Assembly: GCA_951230915.1 (NCBI GenBank) | Contig: OX579637.1 | Location: forward strand, 27,900,001 to 27,964,000 | From: Antitrichia curtipendula | Lineage: Eukaryota; Streptophyta; Bryopsida; Hypnales; Leucodontaceae | Length of the DNA: 64,000 bases | Direction of reading: 5' to 3' | Part shown: positions 25,710 to 38,690 of the stretch, piece by piece | How the letters are laid out: every line of letters starts with the position of its first letter | How positions within the stretch are numbered: position 1 is the first letter of the stretch | Program-made: the position numbers and the translations under genes | Notes under the pieces: model-generated | The model's database searches: none | What the model saw: only the letters and a program-made list of their open reading frames with translations | What the model was told of the DNA's origin: nothing

Positions 25710-27910
25710 AGAAGTCGGAAATTCTCTCTCAATTGCGAATTTCATGAGCGCAATGAGAATGACCAAATTTTGGAATGCCCCACATCAAAACATGTTGAAT
25801 TCCACAAGCCCACGGTGCCCTGTACTTTCAAATTTCAAAAGTCCCAAATGTCATGGAATTCACACGTTGGTGGAACGGAAAAGAAAATATATAGAAGTTG
25901 GAAATTCTTTTTCCATTGCAGATTTCATGAGCGCATTGAGAATGACCAAATTTTGGAATGCCCCACATCAAAACATGTTGAATTCCACTAGCCCGCGGTG
26001 CCCTGTATTTTCAAATTTCAAAAGTCCCAAATGTCATAGAATTCACACGTTGGTGGAACGGAATTGAAATATATAGAAGTTGGAAATTCTTTTTGCATTG
26101 CAGATTTTATGAGCGCACTGAGAATGACCAAATTTTGGAATGCCCCACATCAAAACATGTTGAATTCCACAAGCCCACGGTGCCCTGTACTTTCAAATTT
26201 CAAAAGACCCAAATGTCATGGAATTCACACGTTGGTGGAACGGAAAAGAAAATATATAGAGGTTGAAAATTCTTTTTCCATTGCAGATTTCATGAGCGCA
26301 TTGAGAATGACCAAATTTTGGAATGGCCCACATCAAAACATGTTGAATTGCACTAGCCCACGGTGCCCTGTATTTTCAAATTTCAAAAATCCCAAATGCC
26401 ATGGAATTCACACATTGCTTGAATCGAGAAAAAATGCATAGAAGTCGGAAATTCTCTCTCAATTGCGAATTTCATGAGCGCAATGAGAATGACCAAATTT
26501 TGGAATGCCCCACATCAAAACATGTTGAATTCCACTAGCCCACGGTGCCCTGTATTTTCAAATTTCAAAAATCCCAAATGCCATAGAATTCACACATTGC
26601 TTGAATCGAGAAAAAATGCATAGAAGTTGGAAATTCTCTCTCAATTGCGAATTTCATGAGCGCAATGAGAATGACCAAATTTTGGAATGCCCCACATCAA
26701 AACATGTTGAATTCCACTAGCCCACGGTGCCCTGTACTTTGAAATTTCAAAAATCCCAGATGTCATGGAATTCACACATTGCTTGAATCGAGAAAAAATG
26801 CATAGAAGTTGGAAATTCTCTCTCAATTGCGAATTTCATAAGCGCAATGAGAATGACCAAATTTTGGAATGCCCCACATCAAAACATGTTGAATTCCACT
26901 AGTCCACGGCGCCCTGTATTTTCAAATTTCAAAAATCCCAAATGTCATGGAATTCACACATTGCTTGAATCGAGAAAAAATGCATAGAAGTTGGAAATTC
27001 TCTCTCAATTGCGAATTTCATGAGCGCAATGAGAATGTCCAAATTTTGGAATGCCCCACATTAAAACATGTTGAATTCCACTAGCCCACGGTGCCGTGTA
27101 CTTTCAAATTTCAAACGTGCCAAATGTCATAGAATTCACACGTTGGTGGAACGGAATTGAAATATATAGAAGTTGGAAATTCTTTTTGCATTGCAGATGT
27201 TATGAGCGCACTGAGAATGACCAAATTTTGGAATGCCCCACATCAAAACATGTTGAATTCCACAAGCCCACGGTGCCCTGTACTTTCAAATTTCAAAAGA
27301 CCCAAATGTCATGGAATTCACACGTTGGTGGAACGGAAAAGAAAATATATAGAGGTTGAAAATTCTTTTTCCATTGCAGATTTCATGAGCGCATTGAGAA
27401 TGACCAAATTTTGGAATGCCCCACATCAAAACATGTTGAATTCCACTAGCTAACGGTGCCCTGTATTTTCAAATTTCAAAAATCCCAAATGCCATGGAAT
27501 TCACACATTGCTTCAATCGAGAAAAAATGCATAGAAGTTGGAAATTCTCTCTCAATTGCAAATTTCATGAGCGCAATGAGAATGACCAAATTTTGGAATG
27601 CCCCACATCAAAACATGTTGAATTCCACTAGCCCACGGTGCCCTGTACTTTGAAATTTCAAAAATCCCAGATGTCATGGAATTCACACATTGCTTGAATC
27701 GAGAAAAAATGCATAGAAGTTGGAAATTCTCTCTCAATTGCGAATTTCATGAGCGCAATGAGAATGACCAAATTTTGGAATGCCCCACATCAAAACATGT
27801 TGAATTCCACTAGCCCACGGTGCCCTGTATTTTCAAATTTCAAAAATCCCAAATGCCATGGAATTCACACATTGCTTGAATCGAGAAAAAATGCATAGAA
27901 GTTGGAAATT
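25710..27910. repeat. Twelve-monomer block, copy 1 of 2 (contains seven-monomer block copy 2)
   Basis: The block recurs at +3460/3461 bp. Shared marks are ctagcccgcgg with gaattgaaatatat, gaattgcactagccc (near 26346 and 29806), aaatgccatag, the ggcgcc monomer (26908 and 30368), tcaaacgtgcc and cagatgttatg. Its right-hand part, about 26692-27910, is the second copy of the seven-monomer block. A private change ctagctaacgg sits near 27450. Confidence 0.82.
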
Positions 27911-28443
27911 CTTCTTCCATTGCAGATTACATGAGCGCATTGAGAATGACCAAATTTTGGAATGCCCCACATCAAAACATGTTGAATTCCACTAGCCCAC
28001 GTTGCTCTGTATTTTCAAATTTCAAAAGTTCCAATTGTCATAGAATTCACACGTTGGTGGAACGGAAAAGAAATATATAGAAGTCGGAAATTCTTCTTCC
28101 ATTGCAGATTACATGAGCGCATTGAGAATGACCAAATTATCAAGTGCCCCACATCAAAACATGTTCAATTCCACTAGCCCACGGTGCCCTGTACTTTCAA
28201 ATTTCAGAAGTCCCAAATGTCATGGAATTCACACGTTGGTGGAACGGAAAAGAAAATATATAGAAGTTGAAAATTCTTTTTCCATTGCAGATTTCATGAG
28301 CGCATTGAGAATGACCAAATTTTGGAATGCCCCACATCAAAACATGTTGAATTCCACTAGCCCGCGGTGCCCTGTATTTTCAAATTTCAAAAATCCCAAA
28401 TGCCATGGAATTCACACATTGCTTGAATCGAGAAAAAATGCAT
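27897..28443. repeat. Trimer (547 bp) related to the 17-20 kb dodecamer, copy 1
   Basis: Starts are 27897, 28079 and 28262. Marks are cttcttccattgcagattac with cccacgttgctctg; aattatcaagtgcc with tgttcaattcc and ttcagaagtccc; and an agaagttgaaaattc monomer. These types occur otherwise only in the 17.1-19.8 kb dodecamer copies. Confidence 0.85.
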
Positions 28444-29170
28444 AGAAGTTGGAAATTCTTCTTCCATTGCAGATTACATGAGCGCATTGAGAATGACCAA
28501 ATTTTGGAATGCCCCACATCAAAACATGTTGAATTCCACTAGCCCACGTTGCTCTGTATTTTCAAATTTCAAAAGTTCCAATTGTCATGGAATTCACACG
28601 TTGGTGGAACGGAAAAGAAATATATAGAAGTCGGAAATTCTTCTTCCATTGCAGATTACATGAGCGCATTGAGAATGACCAAATTATCAAGTGCCCCACA
28701 TCAAAACATGTTCAATTCCACTAGCCCACGGTGCCCTGTACTTTCAAATTTCAGAAGTCCCAAATGTCATGGAATTCACGTTGGTGGAACGGAAAAGAAA
28801 ATATATAGAAGTTGAAAATTCTTTTTCCATTGCAGATTTCATGAGCGCATTGAGAATGACCAAATTTTGGAATGCCCCACATCAAAACATGTTGAATTCC
28901 ACTAGCCCACGGTGCCCTGTATTTTCAAATTTCAAAAGTCCCAAATGTCATGGAATTCCCACGTTGGTGGAACGGAATAGAAATATTAAGAAGTTGGAAA
29001 TACTTTCTGCATTGCAGATTTCATGAGCGCATTGAGAATGACCAAATTTTGGAATGCCCCACATCAAAACTTGTTGAATTCCACTAGCCCACGGTGCCCT
29101 GTACTTTCAAATTTCAAAAATCCTAAATATCATGGAATTCACACATTGGTTGAGTGGAGAAAAAATACAT
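28444..29170. repeat. Second trimer copy and dispersed duplicate of 19331-20060
   Basis: The sequence matches 19331-20060 at a displacement of 9113 bp, then 9111 bp after a 2-bp deletion near 28780 (ggaattcacgttgg instead of ggaattcacacgttgg). Shared private marks are cccacgttgctctg, aattatcaagtgcc, ggaattcccacg, the gaaatattaag linker, ggaaatactttctgc and caaaacttgttg. Confidence 0.87.
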
Positions 29171-31370
29171 AGAAGTTGGAAATTCTCTCTCAATTGCGAA
29201 TTTCATGAGCGCAATGAGAATGACCAAATTTTGGAATGCCCCACATCAAAACATGTTGAATTCCACAAGCCCACGGTGCCCTGTACTTTCAAATTTCAAA
29301 AGTCCCAAATGTCATGGAATTCACACGTTGGTGGAACGGAAAAGAAAATATATAGAAGTTGGAAATTCTTTTTCCATTGCAGATTTCATGAGCGCATTGA
29401 GAATGACCAAATTTTGGAATGCCCCACATCAAAACATGTTGAATTCCACTAGCCAGCGGTGCCCTGTATTTTCAAATTTCAAAAGTCCCAAATGTCATAG
29501 AATTCACACGTTGGTGGAACGGAATTGAAATATATAGAAGTTGGAAATTCTTTTTGCATTGCAGATTTTATGAGCGCACTGAGAATGACCAAATTTTGGA
29601 ATGCCCCACATCAAAACATGTTGAATTCCACAAGCCCACGGTGCCCTGTACTTTCAAATTTCAAAAGACCCAAATGTCATGGAATTCACACGTTGGTGGA
29701 ACGGAATAGAAATATATAGAGGTTGAAAATTCTTTTTCCATTGCAGATTTCATGAGCGCATTGAGAATGACCAAATTTTGGAATGCCCCACATCAAAACA
29801 TGTTGAATTGCACTAGCCCACGGTGCCCTGTATTTTCAAATTTCAAAAATCCCAAATGCCATGGAATACACACATTGCTTGAATCGAGAAAAAATGCATA
29901 GAAGTCGGAAATTCTCTCTCAATTGCGAATTTCATGAGCGCAATGAGAATGACCAAATTTTGGAATGCCCCACATCAAAACATGTTGAATTCCACTAGCC
30001 CACGGTGCCCTGTATTTTCAAATTTCAAAAATCCCAAATGCCATAGAATTCACACATTGCTTGAATCGAGAAAAAATGCATAGAAGTTGGAAATTCTCTC
30101 TCAATTGCGAATTTCATGAGCGCAATGAGAATGACCAAATTTTGGAATGCCCCACATCAAAACATGTTGAATTCCACTAGCCCACGGTGCCCTGTACTTT
30201 GAAATTTCAAAAATCCCAGATGTCATGGAATTCACACATTGCTTGAATCGAGAAAAAATGCATAGAAGTTGGAAATTCTCTCTCAATTGCGAATTTCATA
30301 AGCGCAATGAGAATGACCAAATTTTGGAATGCCCCACATCAAAACATGTTGAATTCCACTAGCCCACGGCGCCCTGTATTTTCAAATTTCAAAAATCCCA
30401 AATGTCATGGAATTCACACATTGCTTGAATCGAGAAAAAATGCATAGAAGTTGGAAATTCTCTCTCAATTGCGAATTTCATGAGCGCAATGAGAATGTCC
30501 AAATTTTGGAATGCCCCACATTAAAACATGTTGAATTCCACTAGCCCACGGTGCCCTGTACTTTCAAATTTCAAACGTGCCAAATGTCATAGAATTCACA
30601 CGTTGGTGGAACGGAATTGAAATATATAGAAGTTGGAAATTCTTTTTGCATTGCAGATGTTATGAGCGCACTGAGAATGACCAAATTTTGGAATGCCCCA
30701 CATCAAAACATGTTGAATTCCACAAGCCCACGGTGCCCTGTACTTTCAAATTTCAAAAGACCCAAATGTCATGGAATTCACACGTTGGTGGAACGGAAAA
30801 GAAAATATATAGAGGTTGAAAATTCTTTTTCCATTGCAGATTTCATGAGCGCATTGAGAATGACCAAATTTTGGAATGCCCCACATCAAAACATGTTGAA
30901 TTCCACTAGCCCACGGTGCCCTGTATTTTCAAATTTCAAAAATCCCAAATGCCATGGAATTCACACATTGCTTGAATCGAGAAAAAATGCATAGAAGTTG
31001 GAAATTCTCTCTCAATTGCAAATTTCATGAGCGCAATGAGAATGACCAAATTTTGGAATGCCCCACATCAAAACATGTTGAATTCCACTAGCCCACGGTG
31101 CCCTGTACTTTGAAATTTCAAAAATCCCAGATGTCATGGAATTCACACATTGCTTGAATCGAGAAAAAATGCATAGAAGTTGGAAATTCTCTCTCAATTG
31201 CGAATTTCATGAGCGCAATGAGAATGACCAAATTTTGGAATGCCCCACATCAAAACATGTTGAATTCCACTAGCCCACGGTGCCCTGTATTTTCAAATTT
31301 CAAAAATCCCAAATGTCATGGAATTCACACATTGCTTGAATCGAGAAAAAATGCATAGAAGTTGGAAATT
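29171..31370. repeat. Twelve-monomer block, copy 2 of 2 (contains seven-monomer block copy 3)
   Basis: This is the counterpart of 25710-27910. It has ctagccagcgg near 29455 where copy 1 has ctagcccgcgg, and ggaatacacac near 29863 where copy 1 has ggaattcacac. About 30152-31370 is the third copy of the seven-monomer block. Confidence 0.82.
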
Positions 31371-32450
31371 CTCTCTCAATTGCGAATTTCATGAGCGCAA
31401 TGAGAATGTCCAAATTTTCGAATGCCCCACATTAAAACATGTTGAATTCCACTAGCCCACGGTGCCCTGTATTTTCAAATTTCAAAAGTCCCAAATGTCA
31501 TGGAATTCACACGTTGGTGGAACGGAATTGAAATATATAGAAGTTGGAAATTCTTTTTGCATTGCAGATTTTATGAGCTCACTGAGATTGACCAAATTTT
31601 GGAATGCCCCACATCAAAACATGTTGAATTCCACAAGCCCACGGTGCCCTGTACTTTCAAATTTCAAAAGTCCCAAATGTCATGGAATTCACACGTTGGT
31701 GGAACGGAAAAGAAAATATATAGAGGTTGAAAATTCTTTTTCCATTGCAGATTTCATGAGCGCATTGAGAATGACCAAATTTTGGAATGCCCCACATAAA
31801 AACATGTTGAATTCCACTAGCCCACGGTGCCCTGTATTTTCAAATTTCAAAAATCCCAAATGCCATGGAATTCACACTTTGCTTGAATCGAGAAAAAATG
31901 CATAGAAGTCGGAAATTCTCTCTCAATTGCGAATTTCATGAGCGCAATGAGAATGACCAAATTTTGGAATGCCCCACATCAAAACATGTTGAATTCCACT
32001 AGCCCACGGTGCCCTGTATTTTCAAATTTCAAAAATCCCAAATGCCATAGAATTCACACATTGCTTGAATCGAGAAAAAATGCATAGAAGTTGGAAATTC
32101 TCTCTCAATTGCGAATTTCATGAGCGCAATGAGAATGACCAAATTTTGGAATGCCCCACATCAAAACATGTTGAATTCCACTAGCCCACGGTGCCCTGTA
32201 CTTTGAAATTTCAAAAATCCCAGATGTCATGGAATTCACACATTGCTTGAATCGAGAAAAAATGCATAGAAGTTGGAAATTCTCTCTCAATTGCGAATTT
32301 CATAAGCGCAATGAGAATGACCAAATTTTGGAATGCCCCACATCAAAACATGTTGAATTCCACTAGCCCACGGTGCCCTGTATTTTCAAATTTCAAAAAT
32401 CCCAAATGTCATGGAATTCACACGTTGGTGGAACGGAAAAGAAAATATAT
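31371..32450. repeat. Six monomers of octamer- and pentamer-related types
   Basis: The stretch has gaatgtcc with attttcgaatgcc and cattaaaacatg, then gaattgaaatatat linker, gagctcactgagattgacc, cacaagccc, cacataaaaacatg, aaatgccatag and cactttgaaa types. The run from about 31462 to 31930 recurs at +2185 bp (33647-34115). Confidence 0.75.
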
Positions 32451-33178
32451 AGAAGTTGAAAACTCTTTTTCCATTGCAGATTTCATGAGCGTATTGAGAA
32501 TGACAAAATTTTGAATGCCCCACATGAAAACATGTTGAATTCCACTAGCCCACGGTGCCCTCAATTTTCAAATTTCAAAAATCCCAAATGTCATGGAATT
32601 CACACATTGGTTGAATGGAGAAAAAATGCATAGAAGTTGGATATTCTCTCTCAATTGCGAATTTCATGAGCGCAATGAGAATGACCAAATTTTGGAATGC
32701 CCCACATCAAAACATGTTGAATTCCACTAGCCCACGGTGCCCTGTACTTTGAAATTTCAAAAATCCCAGATGTCATGGAATTCACACATTGCTTGAATCG
32801 AGAAAAAATGCATAGAAGTTGGAAATTCTCTCTCAATTGCGAATTTCATAAGCGCAATGAGAATGACCAAATTTTGGAATGCCCCACATCAAAACATGTT
32901 GAATTCCACTAGCCCACGGTGCCCTGTATTTTCAAATTTCAAAAATCCCAAATGTCATGGAATTCACACATTGCTTGAATCGAGAAAAAATGCATAGAAG
33001 TTGGAAATTCTCTCTCAATTGCGAATTTCATGAGCGCAATGAGAATGTCCAAATTTTGGAATGCCCCACATTAAAACATGTTGAATTCCACTAGTCCACG
33101 GTGCCCTGTATTTTCAAATTTCAAAAGTCCCAAATGTCATGGAATTCACACGTTGGTGGAACGGAAAAGAAAATATAT
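32451..33178. repeat. Tetramer unit (728 bp) starting with the 181-bp monomer
   Basis: The unit begins with the monomer carrying gacaaaattttgaatgcc (motif at 32502), cacatgaaaacatg and ccctcaattttc. It runs to the next such monomer at 33179, exactly four 182-bp lengths. It is the shortest of four neighbouring units that share this start. Confidence 0.83.
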
Positions 33179-34635
33179 AGAAGTTGAAAACTCTTTTTCC
33201 ATTGCAGATTTCATGAGCGTATTGAGAATGACAAAATTTTGAATGCCCCACATGAAAACATGTTGAATTCCACTAGCCCACGGTGCCCTCAATTTTCAAA
33301 TTTCAAAAATCCCAAATGTCATGGAATTCACACATTGGTTGAATGGAGAAAAAATGCATAGAAGTTGGATATTCTCTCTCAATTGCGAATTTCATGAGCG
33401 CAATGAGAATGACCAAATTTTGGAATGCCCCACATCAAAACATGTTGAATTCCACTAGCCCACGGTGCCCTGTATTTTCAAATTTCAAAAGTCCCAAATG
33501 TCATGGAATTCACACGTTGGTGGAACGGAATAGAAATATATAGAAGTTGGAAATTCTTTTTGCATTGCAGATTTCATGAGCGCATTGAGAATGACCAAAT
33601 TTTGGAATGCCCCACATCAAAACATGTTGAATTCCACAAGCCCACGGTGCCCTGTATTTTCAAATTTCAAAAGTCCCAAATGTCATGGAATTCACACGTT
33701 GGTGGAACGGAATTGAAATATATAGAAGTTGGAAATTCTTTTTGCATTGCAGATTTTATGAGCGCACTGAGATTGACCAAATTTTGGAATGCCCCACATC
33801 AAAACATGTTGAATTCCACAAGCCCACGGTGCCCTGTACTTTCAAATTTCAAAAGTCCCAAATGTCATGGAATTCACACGTTGGTGGAACGGAAAAGAAA
33901 ATATATAGAGGTTGAAAATTCTTTTTCCATTGCAGATTTCATGAGCGCATTGAGAATGACCAAATTTTGGAATGCCCCACATCAAAACATGTTGAATTCC
34001 ACTAGCCCACGGTGCCCTGTATTTTCAAATTTCAAAAATCCCAAATGCCATGGAATTCACACTTTGCTTGAATCGAGAAAAAATGCATAGAAGTCGGAAA
34101 TTCTCTCTCAATTGCGAATTTCATGAGCGCAATGAGAATGACCAAATTTTGGAATGCCCCACATCAAAACATGTTGAATTCCACTAGCCCACGGTGCCCT
34201 GTACTTTGAAATTTCAAAAGTCCCAGATGTCATGGAATTCACACATTGCTTGAATCGAGAAAAAATGCATAGAAGTTGGAAATTCTCTGTCAATTGCGAA
34301 TTTCATAAGCGCAATGAGAATGACCAAATTTTGGAATGCCCCACATCAAAACATGTTGAATTCCACTAGCCCACGGTGCCCTGTATTTTCAAATTTCAAA
34401 AATCCCAAATGTCATGGAATTCACACATTGCTTGAATCGAGAAAAAATGCATAGAAGTTGGAAATTCTCTCTCAATTGCGAATTTCATGAGCGCAATGAG
34501 AATGTCCAAATTTTGGAATGCCCCACATTAAAACATGTTGAATTCCACTAGTCCACGGTGCCCTGTATTTTCAAATTTCAAAAGTCCCAAATGTCATGGA
34601 ATTCACACGTTGGTGGAACGGAAAAGAAAATATAT
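33179..34635. repeat. Octamer unit (1457 bp) starting with the 181-bp monomer
   Basis: The unit starts with the same monomer type as 32451 and runs 1457 bp. It includes gatattctctctc, gaatagaaatatat, gaattgaaatatat with gcactgagattgacc, and the aaatgccatgg monomers. The longest open frame in the window (33503-34090, 195 codons) falls here and is a repeat artefact. Confidence 0.83.
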
Positions 34636-35727
34636 AGAAGTTGAAAACTCTTTTTCCATTGCAGATTTCATGAGCGTATTGAGAATGACAAAATTTTGAA
34701 TGCCCCACATGAAAACATGTTGAATTCCACTAGCCCACGGTGCCCTCAATTTTCAAATTTCAAAAATCCCAAATGTCATGGAATTCACACATTGGTTGAA
34801 TGGAGAAAAAATGCATAGAAGTTGGATATTCTCTCTCAATTGCGAATTTCATGAGCGCAATGAGAATGACCAAATTTTGGAATGCCCCACATCAAAACAT
34901 GTTGAATTCCACTAGCCCACGGTGCCCTGTATTTTCAAATTTCAAAAGTCCCAAATGTCATGGAATTCACACGTTGGTGGAACGGAATAGAAATATATAG
35001 AAGTTGGAAATTCTTTTTGCATTGCAGATTTCATGAGCGCATTGAGAATGACCAAATTTTGGAATGCCCCACATCAAAACATGTTGAATTCCACAAGCCC
35101 ACGGTGCCCTGTACTTTCAAATTTCAAAAGACCCAAATGTCATGGAATTCACACGTTGGTGGAACGGAAAAGAAAATATATAGAGGTTGAAAATTCTTTT
35201 TCCATTGCAGATTTCATGACGCATTGAGAATGACCAAATTTTGGAATGCCCCACATCAAAACATGTTGAATTCCACTAGCCCACGGTGCCCTGTATTTTC
35301 AAATTTCAAAAATCCCAAATGCCATGGAATTCACACATTGCTTGAATCGAGAAAAAATGCATAGAAGTTGGAAATTCTCTCTCAATTGCGAATTTCATGA
35401 GCGCAATGAGAATGACCAAATTTTGGAATGCCCCACATCAAAACATGTTGAATTCCACTAGCCCACGGTGCCCTGTATTTTCAAATTTCAAAAATCCCAG
35501 ATGTCATGGAATTCACACATTGCTTGAATCGAAAAAAAATGCATAGAAGTTGGAAATTCTCTCTCAATTGCGAATTTCATGAGCGCAATGAGAATGTCCA
35601 AATTTTGGAATGCCCCACATCAAAACATGTTGAATTCCACTAGTCCACGGTGCCCTGTATTTTCAAATTTCAAAAGTCCCAAATGTCATGGAATTCACAC
35701 GTTGGTGGAACGGAAAAGAAAATATAT
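34636..35727. repeat. Hexamer unit (1092 bp) starting with the 181-bp monomer
   Basis: This shares its first monomers with the preceding octamer but lacks the gaattgaaatatat/gcactgagattgacc monomer. A 1-bp deletion at about 35219 (catgacgcattg for catgagcgcattg) is private to this copy. Confidence 0.83.
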
Positions 35728-36820
35728 AGAAGTTGAAAACTCTTTTTCCATTGCAGATTTCATGAGCGTATTGAGAATGACAAAATTTTGAATGCCCCAC
35801 ATGAAAACATGTTGAATTCCACTAGCCCACGGTGCCCTCAATTTTCAAATTTCAAAAATCCCAAATGTCATGGAATTCACACATTGGTTGAATGGAGAAA
35901 AAATGCATAGAAGTTGGATATTCTCTCTCAATTGCGAATTTCATGAGCGCAATGAGAATGACCAAATTTTGGAATGCCCCACATCAAAACATGTTGAATT
36001 CCACTAGCCCACGGTGCCCTGTATTTTCAAATTTCAAAAGTCCCAAATGTCATGGAATTCACACGTTGGTGGAACGGAATAGAAATATATAGAAGTTGGA
36101 AATTCTTTTTGCATTGCAGATTTCATGAGCGCATTGAGAATGACCAAATTTTGGAATGCCCCACATCAAAACATGTTGAATTCCACAAGCCCACGGTGCC
36201 CTGTACTTTCAAATTTCAAAAGACCCAAATGTCATGGAATTCACACGTTGGTGGAACGGAAAAGAAAATATATAGAGGTTGAAAATTCTTTTTCCATTGC
36301 AGATTTCATGAGCGCATTGAGAATGACCAAATTTTGGAATGCCCCACATCAAAACATGTTGAATTCCACTAGCCCACGGTGCCCTGTATTTTCAAATTTC
36401 AAAAATCCCAAATGCCATGGAATTCACACATTGCTTGAATCGAGAAAAAATGCATAGAAGTTGGAAATTCTCTCTCAATTGCGAATTTCATGAGCGCAAT
36501 GAGAATGACCAAATTTTGGAATGCCCCACATCAAAACATGTTGAATTCCACTAGCCCACGGTGCCCTGTACTTTGAAATTTCAAAAATCCCAGATGTCAT
36601 GGAATTCACACATTGCTTGAATCGAAAAAAAATGCATAGAAGTTGGAAATTCTCTCTCAATTGCGAATTTCATGAGCGCAATGAGAATGTCCAAATTTTG
36701 GAATGCCCCACATTAAAACATGTTGAATTCCACTAGCCCACGGTGCCCTGTATTTTCAAATTTCAAAAGTCCCAAATGTCATGGAATTCACACGTTGGTG
36801 GAACGGAAAAGAAAATATAT
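35728..36820. repeat. Hexamer unit (1093 bp) starting with the 181-bp monomer
   Basis: The same hexamer order as 34636-35727 recurs, including gatattctctctc and gaatagaaatatat. The 35219 deletion is absent, which explains the 1-bp length difference. Confidence 0.83.
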
Positions 36821-38690
36821 AGAAGTTGAAAACTCTTTTTCCATTGCAGATTTCATGAGCGTATTGAGATTGACAAAATTTTGAATGCCCCACATCAAAA
36901 CATGTTGAATTCCACTAGCCCACGGTGCCCTCAATTTTCAAATTTCAAAAATCCCAAATGTCATGGAATTCACACATTGGTTGAATGGAGAAAAAATGCA
37001 TACAAGTTGGAAATTCTCTCTCAATTGCGAATTTCATGAGCGCAATGAGAATGATCAAATTTTGGAATGCCCCACATCAAAACATGTTCAATTCCACTAG
37101 CCCACGGTGCCCTGTATTTTCAAATTTCAAAAGTCCCAAAAGGCATAGAATTCACACGTTGGTGGAAAGGAAGAGAAATATATAGAATTTGGAAATTATT
37201 TTTCCATTGCAGATTTCATGAGCGCATTGAGAATGACCAAATTTTGGAATGCCCCACATCAGAACATGTTGAATTCCACTCGCTCACGGTGCCCTGTACT
37301 GTCAAATTTCAAAAATCCCAAATGTCATGGAATTCACACGTAGGTGGAACGGAAAAGAAAATATATAGAAGTTGAAAATTCTTCTTCCATTGCAGATTAC
37401 ATGAGCGCATTAAGAATGACCAAATTTTTGAATGCCCCACATCAAAACATGTTGAATTCCACTAGCCCACGTTGCCCTGTATTTTCAAATTTCAAAAGTC
37501 CCAAATGTCATGGAATTCACACGTTGGTGGAACGGAAAAGAAAATATATAGAAGTTGAAAACTCTTTTTCCATTGCAGATTTCATGAGCGTAATGACAAT
37601 GACCGAATTTTGGAATGCCCCACATCCAAACATGATGAACTCCACTAGCCCACGGTGCCCTGTATTTCCAAATTTCAAAACTCCCAAATGTCATGGAATT
37701 CACACATTGGTTGAATGGAGAAAAAATGCATAGAAGTTGGAAATTCTCTCTCAATTGCGAATTTCATGAGCGCATTGAGAATGACCAAATTTTGGAATGC
37801 CCCACATCAAAACATGTTGAATTCCACTAGCCCACGGTGCCCTGTACTTTGAAATTTCAAAAATCCCAGATGTCATGGAATTCACACATTGCTTGAATCG
37901 AGAAAAAATGCATAGAAGTTGGAAATTCTCTCTCAATTGCGAATTTCATGAGCGCAATGAAAATGACCAAATTTTGGAATGCCCCACATCAAAACATGTT
38001 GAATTCCACTAGCCCACGGTGCCCTGTATTTTCAAATTTCAAAAATCCCAAATGTCATGGAATTCACACATTGCTTGAATCGAGAAAAAATGCATAGAAG
38101 TTGGAAATTCTCTCTCAATTGCGAATTTCATGAGCGCAATGAGAATGACCAAATTTTGGAATGCCCCACATCAAAACATGTTGAATTCCACTAGCCCACG
38201 GTGCCCTGTATTTTCAAATTTCAAAAATCCCAAATGTCATGGAATTCACACATTGCTTGAATCGAGAAAAAATGCATAGAAGTTGGAAATTCTCTCTCAA
38301 TTGCGAATTTCATGAGCGCAATGAGAATGACCAAATTTTGGAATGCCCCACATCAAAACATGTTCAATTCCACTAGCGCACGATGCCCTGTACTTTCAAA
38401 TTTCAAAAATCCCAAATGCCATGGAATTCACACGTTGATGGAACGGAAAAGAAAATATATAGAAGTTGGAAATTCTTTTTCCATTGCAGATTTCATGAGC
38501 GCATTGAGAATGACCAAATTTGTGAATGCCCCACATCAAAACATGTTGAATTCCACTAGCCCGCGGTGCCCTGTATTTTCAAATTTCAAAAATCCCAAAT
38601 GTCATGGAATTCACACATTGCTTGAATCGAGGAAAAATGCATAGAAGTTGGAAATTCTCTCTCAATTGCGAATTTCATGAGCGCAATGAG
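36821..38690. repeat. Poorly ordered monomers at the end of the left-hand subfamily zone
   Basis: The region starts with the last 181-bp monomer (motif at 36871, with gagattgacaaaa). It then has single copies of many types: aaaaggcatag, ggaaattatttttcc, ctcgctcacgg, gtaggtggaacgg, gtaatgacaatgaccg, tttccaaatttc, ctagcgcacgatg and aatttgtgaatgcc. I see no clean multimer. The last gcttgaatcgag linker is at about 38620. Confidence 0.78.

Noticed and set aside
33503..34090. 195-codon open frame, the longest in the window
   Set aside because: It crosses satellite monomers in more than one frame, its residues are only translated repeat, and similar frames occur at every comparable set of monomers.
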